Assembly: GCA_963169915.1 (NCBI GenBank) | Contig: CAUJEM010000079.1 | Coordinates: forward strand, 85,036-149,035 | Length of the DNA stretch: 64,000 nucleotides | Reading direction: 5' to 3' | From: Myxococcota bacterium | GTDB taxonomy: Bacteria; Myxococcota_A; Polyangia; Polyangiales; Polyangiaceae | Shown: one piece after another, positions 31,327-38,587 of the stretch | Position numbering within the stretch: the stretch's first letter is position 1 | Layout of the letters: each line of letters starts with the position of its first letter | Program-made: the position numbers and the translations under genes | The notes under the pieces: generated by a model | Told to the model about the DNA's origin: nothing | The model's database searches: none | What the model saw: the letters and a program-made list of their open reading frames with translations, nothing else

Positions 31327-32310
31327 ATGGTCCGTAAGCTGATCGTCCCGCTGCTCGCCGGCGCTTTCTTCCTCGTGGGAGCGCCAGAGGTGGCCCACGC
31401 CAAGACCACCCTCAAGATGGGGACGCTCGCGCCGAAGCGCAGCCCCTGGGGCAAGGTCTTCACGGCCTGGTCCAAGCACGTCTCACAGAAGACCAACGGG
31501 GAGCTCGAGATCGAGTGGCTGTGGAACGGCACCGCCGGTCCCGAGAAGGCCGTGGTCGGTAAGATCAAGTCGGGACAGCTCACCGGCGCCGCCATCACCG
31601 CCGTGGGCCTCGCGGAGATCCACAAGCCGATCATCTCCTTGCAGATCCCCGGCGTCTTCAGCACCTGGGCGGACCTCGACGCGGCCCGTGAGAAGCTCCG
31701 GCCGGAGTTCGAGGCGGCCATCAACGCGGCCGGCTTCCACCTCGGTGGCTTCGGTGACGTGGGTCAAGCGCGGCTCATGTCCAAGGGCTACGCGGTCAGG
31801 GTCCCCGCGGATTTCAGGGGACGTCACCCGGGCGTCATCCAGGAGGACATCATCGGGCCGAAGGTCTACGAGGTCATCGGCGGGGTCACGCCGGTCCCCT
31901 CGGCGGTCACCACCTTCCTCCCGAAGCTGAACAGCGGCGCGGTGGACGCGCTCACCACGCCCTCACTCGCGGCCGAGCAGCTCCAGTGGGCCTCGCGCTT
32001 GGATCACATCAACACGGCGACCACCGGCTTCGGGATCGGCGCGGTCGTGCTGAGCAAGAGCGTGATGGATGGCCTCCCCGCGGATCAGCGTGAGCTGATG
32101 GTGGAGTCGGGGCGCAAGGCCGCCGCGGCGCTCACCAAGAGCATCCGCGCCGAGGACAGCGCCGCCTTTGGCCGCCTCAAGAAGAAGATGACCGCGCACG
32201 ACCCCACGGACGCAGAGAAGGCCGAGTGGAAGGGCGTGTTCCGCCAGGCCTGTGAGCGACTGAAGGGCGCGCTGCCCGCGGACGTCCTGGCGAAGATCGG
32301 CGCCTGCTGA
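31327..32310 (+). CDS. tatP: TRAP transporter substrate-binding protein, TatP/DctP family
   Basis: 327-aa periplasmic binding protein with a Sec signal (LIVPLLAGAFFLVGAPEVAHA) and the DctP fold: TTLKMGTLAPKRSPWGKVFT, NGELEIEWLWNG, FSTWADLDAAREKL, VIGGVTPVPSAVTTFLPKLN and SGAVDALTTP. In most DctP proteins the strand GlKvRv supplies an Arg that clamps a carboxylate ligand. Here the corresponding stretch reads GRHPGVI, so that Arg seems to be missing and the ligand may be hydrophobic, as proposed for Tp0957. The ATG at 31327 follows a strong AGGAGG. A perfect terminator hairpin follows the gene at 32328. Confidence 0.93.
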   Translation: MVRKLIVPLLAGAFFLVGAPEVAHAKTTLKMGTLAPKRSPWGKVFTAWSKHVSQKTNGELEIEWLWNGTAGPEKAVVGKIKSGQLTGAAITAVGLAEIHKPIISLQIPGVFSTWADLDAAREKLRPEFEAAINAAGFHLGGFGDVGQARLMSKGYAVRVPADFRGRHPGVIQEDIIGPKVYEVIGGVTPVPSAVTTFLPKLNSGAVDALTTPSLAAEQLQWASRLDHINTATTGFGIGAVVLSKSVMDGLPADQRELMVESGRKAAAALTKSIRAEDSAAFGRLKKKMTAHDPTDAEKAEWKGVFRQACERLKGALPADVLAKIGAC

Positions 32311-32327
32311 GACCCAGGGCCCATCAC

Positions 32328-32367
32328 CGCGACGAGCCAGCTCTCCTGGGCTGGCTCGTCGCGTTTT
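32328..32367 (+). terminator. intrinsic terminator inside the TRAP operon, after tatP
   Basis: CGCGACGAGCCAG (32328-32340) and CTGGCTCGTCGCG (32351-32363) form a perfect 13-bp stem with a 10-nt loop, followed by TTTT (32364-32367). It is the most convincing rho-independent terminator in the window. It lies between the binding-protein gene and the permease genes, so it probably lowers permease expression relative to TatP. Confidence 0.85.
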
Positions 32368-32469
32368 GTGCCCTAGCGTGAGCCGGGCGGAGCGCTCCCG
32401 TCGAGCCCGCACCAAGAACGCCTCAGAAGGGGTGACGTCCGCTGCCGTAGGTTGGTAACCTGCGCCGCC

Positions 32470-33852
32470 ATGTCTGACGAGCCTGAGCGCCCCTCCCAGC
32501 CGCCCGCCAGCGCCGACTCTCCCACCACGGAAGGAGACTCCGTCGCAGTTCCCCCCTCACCCCAAGCCGCCGCACCCGAGCTGCCAGCCGCGGCCGCCCC
32601 GGAAGTGGAGGCGCCGCGCTCCGCGTCAGCCAGCGCCGTGACCCGTGGTGAGGGCGGAGCAGCACCAGAGGACGAGCTGGAGCCTAGCGCTGCCGCTCAG
32701 GCCATCCCGGCGGATGAGGACGTCGCGGCCTCCTCGGCGGCTCCGGTCAGCGCCGCCGCGCCGGAGCCGCCACCGCTCCTGCCCAAGCAAGCCTGGGGCG
32801 CGCCGCTGGTGCGCATCGACGCGCTGTGGACTCGCTTCGAGATGGGGCTCGCCACGCTGGTCTTGCTGCTCGAGATCGCGGCGCTCAGCGTCTGGGTGGC
32901 CCTCAAGGGCCTCTCTACCGGCTGGGACGGGACCAACCGCGCCGGCCTGGCGTTCCGGGCGATCCTGGGCGCCACGGTCCTCGGCTCCATCGCCTGGGCC
33001 GCGCTGCGCAAGCAGCCGGAGCGCACCCGCAGCGGCGTCACCGCCGTCGCCGTGCTCCTGGGCTTCCTCGGCGCGCGCCTCTGGGCCAACACCGGCGCGA
33101 CCTGGTCCTCCAACTTGCTCAACTGGTACCAGCAGGGCTCCTCACTCACGCTCTTTGGAGGGCTGCGCGGCGTCGGCACGCGGCTCACCATGCTGCTCAC
33201 CCTGCTCGGCGGCTCGCTCGCCACCGCGGCCGGCAAGCACATCACCATCGATCTCGTGACGCGCTTCCTGAAGCCGAAGGCGCGCGTCGGGGTCGTGGTC
33301 TTCGGCTGGCTCGCCACCAGCATCATCTGCTTCTCGGCGAGCTGGGGCTTCCTCGATCACATCGCCATCGAGGACTTCGGCGCCACCAAGGACGCGGCGG
33401 CCGCGACGAAGATGAGCAAGATCACAGAAGATCTCGGGCAGGATCTCTTCATCGCTCGCAAGCAGCTCGGCCTCGACTTCAAGACCCTCCCGCACGTCCT
33501 CCAAGGGGAGCCCTACTCGGACTGGCTCGAGGCGTCCGAGTGGAACGCCTGGCTGGACGGCTCTGGCATGGCCGAGCGCTACGGCGCAGACAAGGTGGAA
33601 GAGCTGAAGATGCCGGCGGGGCAGAAGCGCGCGCCCATCGTCGTGGTGCCCGGCAAGGGCGAGCCGCGGGGTGAGCTCATCCACGCGGCCAACCTGATCT
33701 TCCCGATTGGGCTGTTCATCATCGCCATCCGGTTCTTGCTGCTCGCGCTGCTCACGCTGAGCGGGCACCGCAGCGTGGACCCCGAAGGTCATATGGAGCT
33801 GGGCATCAAGAAGCGCGTGGACGCCGACGGCAACCCGCTGGAGGCCGCATGA
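32470..33852 (+). CDS. tatQ: TRAP transporter small permease subunit (TatQ/DctQ-like) with long disordered N-terminus
   Basis: 460-aa protein, more than twice the usual DctQ size. Residues 1-110 are Pro/Ala/Ser/Glu-rich and probably disordered. About six hydrophobic helices follow, starting MGLATLVLLLEIAALSVWVA. The DctQ-like core has GGSLATAAGKHITIDLV (the conserved G..HI motif) and FGWLATSIICFSASWG. A hydrophilic domain of about 95 residues (EDFGATKDA to GEPRGELIHA) then precedes the last helix (LIFPIGLFIIAIRFLLLAL). The ATG at 32470 is chosen; a TTG six codons earlier is unlikely. The gene overlaps tatM by 4 bp (ATGA), so the two permease subunits are translationally coupled. Confidence 0.86.
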   Translation: MSDEPERPSQPPASADSPTTEGDSVAVPPSPQAAAPELPAAAAPEVEAPRSASASAVTRGEGGAAPEDELEPSAAAQAIPADEDVAASSAAPVSAAAPEPPPLLPKQAWGAPLVRIDALWTRFEMGLATLVLLLEIAALSVWVALKGLSTGWDGTNRAGLAFRAILGATVLGSIAWAALRKQPERTRSGVTAVAVLLGFLGARLWANTGATWSSNLLNWYQQGSSLTLFGGLRGVGTRLTMLLTLLGGSLATAAGKHITIDLVTRFLKPKARVGVVVFGWLATSIICFSASWGFLDHIAIEDFGATKDAAAATKMSKITEDLGQDLFIARKQLGLDFKTLPHVLQGEPYSDWLEASEWNAWLDGSGMAERYGADKVEELKMPAGQKRAPIVVVPGKGEPRGELIHAANLIFPIGLFIIAIRFLLLALLTLSGHRSVDPEGHMELGIKKRVDADGNPLEAA

Positions 33853-35591
33853 TCGTCGTACTCTTCGTCCTGGTCTTCGCCCTCATCGGCGCGCCCATCT
33901 TCGCCGTGATGGCGGGCACCGCGCAGCTCGCCTGGCTCACCAACGAGACCGAGGGCCTACGCTTCGTCCGCAACCTCGCGCCAGACGTGCTGGACGAGCG
34001 CTTCGCGGGCTCCCCCATCCTCGTCACGGTGCCGCTCTTCACCTTCATCGGCTATCTGATGGCGGAGTCCAAGGCGCCCGAGCGGATCGTACGTGCGTCG
34101 GACGCCTTCCTCGGGTGGCTCCCCGGCGGCCTCGCCATCGTGTGCATCTTCGCGAGCGCCTTCTTCACCACGCTCACGGGCGGCAGCGCCGTCACGATCG
34201 TGGCGGTCGGCGCGCTGCTCTACCCCGCGCTGGTCAAGTACGGCTACCCCAAGGACTACTCCCTGGGTCTGGTGATGACCGGCGGCAGCCTGGGCCTGTT
34301 GCTCCCGCCCAGCCTCCCCATCCTCATCTACTCGATGGTGGCGGGCATCGACTTCACCAAGGCCTTCAAGGCCGGGCTCATCCCAGGGCTCCTCATCATG
34401 GTGATGCTCAGCATCCAAGCCATGTACATCGGGGTAACACGCAAGATCCCGCGGACCAAGCCCAGCCTGAAGGAGATGGCGCGGGCGCTCTGGATCATCA
34501 AGTGGGAATTCGGCCTGCCCGTGCTCATCCTCGGCTCGCTCGGCATCGGGCTCGCCGAGGTGGACGAGGCCGCGGCGCTCGCCGCCTGCTACGTGCTGTG
34601 CGTGGAGCTGTTCGTCCACAAAGACATCACGAAGAAGGATCTCCCCCGGATCACCAAGAACTCCATGGCCTTGGCCGGGGCGCTGGTGCTCATCATGGCG
34701 ATGGCCAACTCCCTCGCCAACTTCATGATCCTGGAGGACATCCCGGGCAAGGTGTTCCGCTACGTGACGGAGGAGCTGGGCATCACGGAGAAGTGGCGCT
34801 TCCTCATCGCGCTCAACGTCTTCATGTACGTCCAAGGCATGTTGATGGAAGGCATCAGCAGCATCTTGGTCGCGGTGCCGCTGCTCATCCCCTTCGCGTC
34901 CGAATTCCACATCTCGCCCTTCCACCTGGCCATGATGTTCCTCCTCAACCTGGAGATCGCCTTCATGAGCCCGCCGTTCGGGCAGAACTTGTTCGTCGCG
35001 AGCTTCCGGTTCAACCGCCCCATGGTGTCGCTCTATCGGCTCAGCCTGCCGTTCATCGGCATCCTGTTCCTGGCGCTGTTCATCATCATGTACGTCCCCA
35101 AGCTCTCCACGGTGCTGGTCCAGGGGGACATCGACGCCGCGCGCGCCAAGGCGGCGGAGAACCACGAGCCACCGCGTGACGCTTGGATGATGGAGTGCGC
35201 GCAGCAAGACCGGAACAACCCGCTGCCGTGCTCCGACGCCGACCGTAAGTGCTGGGGCGAGAAGGGCGACGGGCTCGGCTGCGACGCGAACGGCGTGCCC
35301 ATCACCGAGCCCAAGGAGGAGCCGCAGCACGACGACTCCAAGGGCGACGAGCCCAAGGGCGACGAGCCTGGAGACGACAGCGACGCCATTTTTGGCGATG
35401 ACCCCGCCGGGGACAAACCCACCGGAGACCAGCCCTCCGAAGATCAGGCGGTCGAGGACATCTTCGGCGATGGCCCCAAGAAGCCCGACGGCGCGGCCGG
35501 AGCCCCCGGCGATGGCGAGAAGAAGGATGACGAGAAGAAGGACGGCGAGAAGAAGGACGAGGAAGAAGAGCTGGACAAGATCTTCGACTGA
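33849..35591 (+). CDS. tatM: TRAP transporter large permease subunit (TatM/DctM-like) with acidic C-terminal tail
   Basis: 580-aa protein. Residues 1-430 are the DctM transport channel (PLFTFIGYLMAESKAPERIV, SAFFTTLTGGSAVTIVAVGA, MTGGSLGLLLPPSLPILIYS, MEGISSILVAVPLLIPFAS, FLLNLEIAFMSPPFGQNLF). DctM is usually about 425-430 aa; here a tail of about 130 residues follows the last helix. It contains four closely spaced cysteines (MMECAQQDR...LPCSDADRKCW...LGCD) and then acidic, Lys-rich low-complexity sequence with three IF-acidic motifs (I514-F515, I538-F539, and the terminal I578-F579-D580). The cation-coupled import role follows from the family; the tail function is unknown. Confidence 0.93.
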   Translation: MIVVLFVLVFALIGAPIFAVMAGTAQLAWLTNETEGLRFVRNLAPDVLDERFAGSPILVTVPLFTFIGYLMAESKAPERIVRASDAFLGWLPGGLAIVCIFASAFFTTLTGGSAVTIVAVGALLYPALVKYGYPKDYSLGLVMTGGSLGLLLPPSLPILIYSMVAGIDFTKAFKAGLIPGLLIMVMLSIQAMYIGVTRKIPRTKPSLKEMARALWIIKWEFGLPVLILGSLGIGLAEVDEAAALAACYVLCVELFVHKDITKKDLPRITKNSMALAGALVLIMAMANSLANFMILEDIPGKVFRYVTEELGITEKWRFLIALNVFMYVQGMLMEGISSILVAVPLLIPFASEFHISPFHLAMMFLLNLEIAFMSPPFGQNLFVASFRFNRPMVSLYRLSLPFIGILFLALFIIMYVPKLSTVLVQGDIDAARAKAAENHEPPRDAWMMECAQQDRNNPLPCSDADRKCWGEKGDGLGCDANGVPITEPKEEPQHDDSKGDEPKGDEPGDDSDAIFGDDPAGDKPTGDQPSEDQAVEDIFGDGPKKPDGAAGAPGDGEKKDDEKKDGEKKDEEEELDKIFD

Positions 35592-35727
35592 GCGCGCCCG
35601 CCGCCCCTGAGGGGGCTCGGTCGAACCCCCGCGGCGGCGCCACGCCGCTGCGGGCGGGAGCCCCCCGTGAAGGCGCCCCTGCATGCCCCGACGACGCGCG
35701 CCGTTCCGTGGTAGAATGGCGCTTGTC

Positions 35728-36312
35728 ATGGCTGAAGGGGCAAGCGTCGGGGGTGGTCCCACCTACAAGGGCGCGGGGCTGCGATCCTGGCTCGCCGCCT
35801 TCACGCAGCTTCATGGGCAGGAGGCGGTGCGCACCACCCTCGCCCTCGTCGAGCCGGAGCTCCGCGAGGCCTTCGTGTTTCAGCGCATCACCGCGAGCGG
35901 TTGGTACCCCCTCGGCTGGTCGCGCGCACTGCACGCCGCTGCTCAGCGCGCCACGGGCAAAGGGCCGGCGCTCGCCCGGGCGATCGGCAAGGAGGCCATG
36001 CGGCTGGATCTCTCGGGCATCTACCGCGTGTTTCTCATCGTGGTGTCGCCACAGGCCATCATCGGCAAATCCGCGCGGCTCTTCAGCTCCTTCTACTCTC
36101 ACGGGAGCATGTCCGTGGTGGAGGCGCGCTCCGGGATGACCCACGTCAAGTGGGAGGGCTGCCACGGCTTCGATCAGAACATCTGGCAGGACTTGCTCGG
36201 GAGCTGTGAGGCCTCGCTCGAGCTGTGCGGCGCCAAAGATCTGCGTATCCGCTACGTGGAGGGCGGACGCGACGGGGACGTCGACGCGCAGGCGCAGGCC
36301 TTCTGGCGCTGA
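35728..36312 (+). CDS. conserved protein of myxobacterial type, distantly DUF2378/TIGR02265-like
   Basis: 194-aa soluble protein without signal or membrane segment. The second half (SARLFSSFYSHGSMSVVEAR, THVKWEGCHGFDQNIWQDLL, SCEASLELCGAKDLRIRYVE) has the layout of the small DUF2378/heme-NO-binding-like fold common in Myxococcota. The match is only by impression, so the family name is tentative. No ligand motif is visible; three cysteines occur in the C-terminal half. I start it at the ATG at 35728; an ATG at 35716 is also possible. It converges on tpm with a strong shared hairpin between the stops. Confidence 0.7.
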   Translation: MAEGASVGGGPTYKGAGLRSWLAAFTQLHGQEAVRTTLALVEPELREAFVFQRITASGWYPLGWSRALHAAAQRATGKGPALARAIGKEAMRLDLSGIYRVFLIVVSPQAIIGKSARLFSSFYSHGSMSVVEARSGMTHVKWEGCHGFDQNIWQDLLGSCEASLELCGAKDLRIRYVEGGRDGDVDAQAQAFWR

Positions 36313-36339
36313 GCGGCGCCGCCGGCACGGCGCGCCGCT
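36312..36339. terminator. bidirectional hairpin between two convergent genes
   Basis: AGCGGCG (36312-36318) pairs with CGCCGCT (36333-36339), and the enclosed CGCCG-GCA-CGGCG forms a continuous inner stem, leaving one bulged C. The 12-bp near-perfect stem overlaps both stop codons. There is no T-run on either side. It is likely the shared end of the plus-strand unknown gene and the minus-strand tpm operon. Confidence 0.6.
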
Positions 36340-36994
36340 AGCGCCGCTCCAAGCGGTAGGCAGCGGTGCTCAGCGCGCTGACGCCATCCGCTCGAAAGCT
36401 GGGCTGCTCTGCCAAGATGTCCTCCACGGCGAGCCGCTCCACCGCCCAGCGCGGCTCGAAGCGCCGCGCGAGCTCCTCCCGCTCCACGCTGAAGGGCGGG
36501 CCCTGGAGCTGCGCTTGCGGGTACTCCAGCGTGATGAGCAGCCCGCGGCAGCCCGGGGGGAGGCCGCCGTAGACGTGCTCCACGTAGCGCGCCCGCAGCT
36601 CCGGCGGCAGCGCGATGAGCGCGGCTCGGTCGTACACCCCCTGACACTCGGCGATGACGGAGGGCGCGAGCTCCAGCACGTCCCCGCGAACGATCTCGAG
36701 CTGCCCCATCCGGTAGCGCTCCCCGCTCGGCAGCGGGGTCACCTCGGGCTGGAGCGCGTGCTCGGCGACGAGCTGCTCCACGGCCTGGGACGCCAGCTCC
36801 ACCCCGAGCACCGCGTGCCCCTGCGCCAACAACCAGAAAAGATCGAGGGATTTCCCGCAGAGCGGGACGAGCACGCGGCTGCCGCGCGGCAGCCCCACCC
36901 GCTCCCAGTGCCGCTCGAGCAGCGGCGTGACCTGCGACTGGTGAAAGCCGATGCGCCCTTCGCGCCAACGCGTGAGCCAAAACTCGTGCTGCAT
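36338..36994 (-). CDS. tpm: thiopurine S-methyltransferase (TPMT) family protein
   Basis: 218-aa class I SAM-dependent methyltransferase; bacterial members methylate thiopurines or detoxify selenium and tellurium compounds. It opens with the diagnostic FWLTRWREGRIGFHQSQV and has the SAM-binding region RVLVPLCGKSLDLFWLLAQG plus VLGVELASQAVEQL. The YDRAALIALPPELRARYVEH segment and LLITLEYPQAQLQGPPFSV also fit TPMT. The ATG at 36994 matches the usual family N-terminus. It lies 7 bp after the outer-membrane barrel gene, so it is probably the third gene of that operon, although no functional link is obvious. Confidence 0.92.
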   Translation of the reverse strand: MQHEFWLTRWREGRIGFHQSQVTPLLERHWERVGLPRGSRVLVPLCGKSLDLFWLLAQGHAVLGVELASQAVEQLVAEHALQPEVTPLPSGERYRMGQLEIVRGDVLELAPSVIAECQGVYDRAALIALPPELRARYVEHVYGGLPPGCRGLLITLEYPQAQLQGPPFSVEREELARRFEPRWAVERLAVEDILAEQPSFRADGVSALSTAAYRLERR

Positions 36995-37001
36995 GCCGTC
37001 C

Positions 37002-38576
37002 TCAGAAGCGCCATCGGGCCATGGCCCGGCCGCCGTAGACCCAGTCCATCGTGCTCCCCTCCAGCGTTCGGAAGGCCGAACCGGGCGCGAGCGCGCCACC
37101 CTCCACCCCGACCGTCAGCTCCGCGCGCTGGACGTAGGCGCGGTAGCGCACGCCCAGATCCAGCTCCGTGCCCAAGGTGCGCCCCGCCTCCCCCCCGAGC
37201 GCCGAGCGCGGGCTGCCCCCGGCGAGCCCCGTAGAAAATGGATCGAGCATCGGGACGCTGGCGAAGGCGAACAGCGGTCCGCCGTAGGCCTCCAAGCCCG
37301 CCACGGGGCGAACCCTCAGCTTGGGACCCACGGCGATGGTGTTGGTGGCGCTCCCGCGCGTCGGCACTCGCTCGAGGTCTTCGGCGGGCCTCCCAGTGAG
37401 CAGCGGGTCGCCCGCGGTCCCGACGGTGCGCGCCGTCTGTGCGCTCATCACCTGCCGGAACAGCAGCAGCCCAGCGCCGTAGTTCGGGTCCACGCGGAAG
37501 CCGTTCTCTTCGGCGTCGTAGGGGTTCTGATCGCCCGAGGCGAACAAGAAATCCACCACGCCGCCGAGCATCCCCGCGTCCACCGAGCCGCGGGCGGCGC
37601 CGCCGAGCTGGCGGACGCGATGGCGCGGATGCTCGACCGTCGCGCCGAGCTCGGTGTTCCCTTGCAGGTAGGCCCACTCCGTCTCCAGCGTCAGCCCCAC
37701 GGCCCCGAGCGCCACCTCGCTCTTGGCGGTGACGTCGAGCATGGTCACGCGGGTCCGGCGCCCTCCGGCGCTCTCCTGCTCGCGCCGCACGAACATCAGC
37801 CCCATGGAGTGCGGCTTGCCCATGCCCAAGAAGCCCGCGCTGAAGAATTGCCACGCGCGATCCCCCGCGAGCAGGCGATCGTCCTGGTAGACGCTGTCGA
37901 CCCCGAAGCTCGCCGCGAGGCCCAGCGTCGGCTCCGGGCCCGTCAGCAGCTGCGCGCGCAGCACGCGGTCCCCGCCCCGAGGGTCGACGAAGGCGGCGCT
38001 ACCCGGCTCCCAGCCATGCGCTCCATCGTTCGACACCAAGCCCAGCCCGAAGTGGCTCGTGTTGAGCCCGAGGTCCACGTGCAGCACCGGCCCCAGGGAG
38101 ATGCGCGCGTGGAACTTCCTCAGCCCTGCGCTCAGCCCCTCCTCACCCGGGTAGCCCTCCCCGGGCTCACCCGGCGCCGGGGCGACGGTCCCCGTCGGGA
38201 GGTCGGCCTCCACCTCGGCCAAGAGGGCGCTCGGCGCGAGCGAGGTCCCCGTGAACAAGCGAGCGCCGACGCGCAGCTCGGGGCTCATGCTGGCACCGCC
38301 GAAGCGCGAGCCGTAGCGATCGATGGGAAACCGCGACACGCCCTCGCCTCGCGCGGCGAGCGACAGCGGCAGCTCGAGGAGCAGGCACTGCTCGCCCGCG
38401 AGCCGCAGCCAGGGTCGATAGCTCGCCACCTCCCCCGTGAGCAGCGCGCCAGGGGCGGGCCCCCGCGCCGGCGGGAGGACCTGGTCTGCGCACGCCTCGG
38501 GGGACGCGGCGCGCGCCGCGGTGGTGACGGCGAGGAGCGTCAGCGCGGTGAGCGCGGTCATCGGGACGACTTTCAT
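37002..38576 (-). CDS. predicted outer-membrane beta-barrel protein
   Basis: 524 aa with a signal peptide (MTALTALTLLAVTTAARA) and two cysteines shortly after the mature start. The rest is alternating polar/hydrophobic strands with aromatic ends (RISLGPVLHVDLGLNTSHFG, MGLMFVRREQES, AVGLTLETEWAYLQGNTELG, GGAARGSVDAG, ELTVGVEGGALAPG) and terminates in ARWRF, the C-terminal Phe typical of barrels recognised by BamA. Some segments (long loops containing NPYDAEENGFRVDPNYG) resemble alginate-export-type porins. It is 11 bp downstream of the lipase-like lipoprotein gene, suggesting the two are made together. Start is the ATG at 38576. Confidence 0.8.
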   Translation of the reverse strand: MKVVPMTALTALTLLAVTTAARAASPEACADQVLPPARGPAPGALLTGEVASYRPWLRLAGEQCLLLELPLSLAARGEGVSRFPIDRYGSRFGGASMSPELRVGARLFTGTSLAPSALLAEVEADLPTGTVAPAPGEPGEGYPGEEGLSAGLRKFHARISLGPVLHVDLGLNTSHFGLGLVSNDGAHGWEPGSAAFVDPRGGDRVLRAQLLTGPEPTLGLAASFGVDSVYQDDRLLAGDRAWQFFSAGFLGMGKPHSMGLMFVRREQESAGGRRTRVTMLDVTAKSEVALGAVGLTLETEWAYLQGNTELGATVEHPRHRVRQLGGAARGSVDAGMLGGVVDFLFASGDQNPYDAEENGFRVDPNYGAGLLLFRQVMSAQTARTVGTAGDPLLTGRPAEDLERVPTRGSATNTIAVGPKLRVRPVAGLEAYGGPLFAFASVPMLDPFSTGLAGGSPRSALGGEAGRTLGTELDLGVRYRAYVQRAELTVGVEGGALAPGSAFRTLEGSTMDWVYGGRAMARWRF

Positions 38577-38587
38577 CGGGATCTTCC

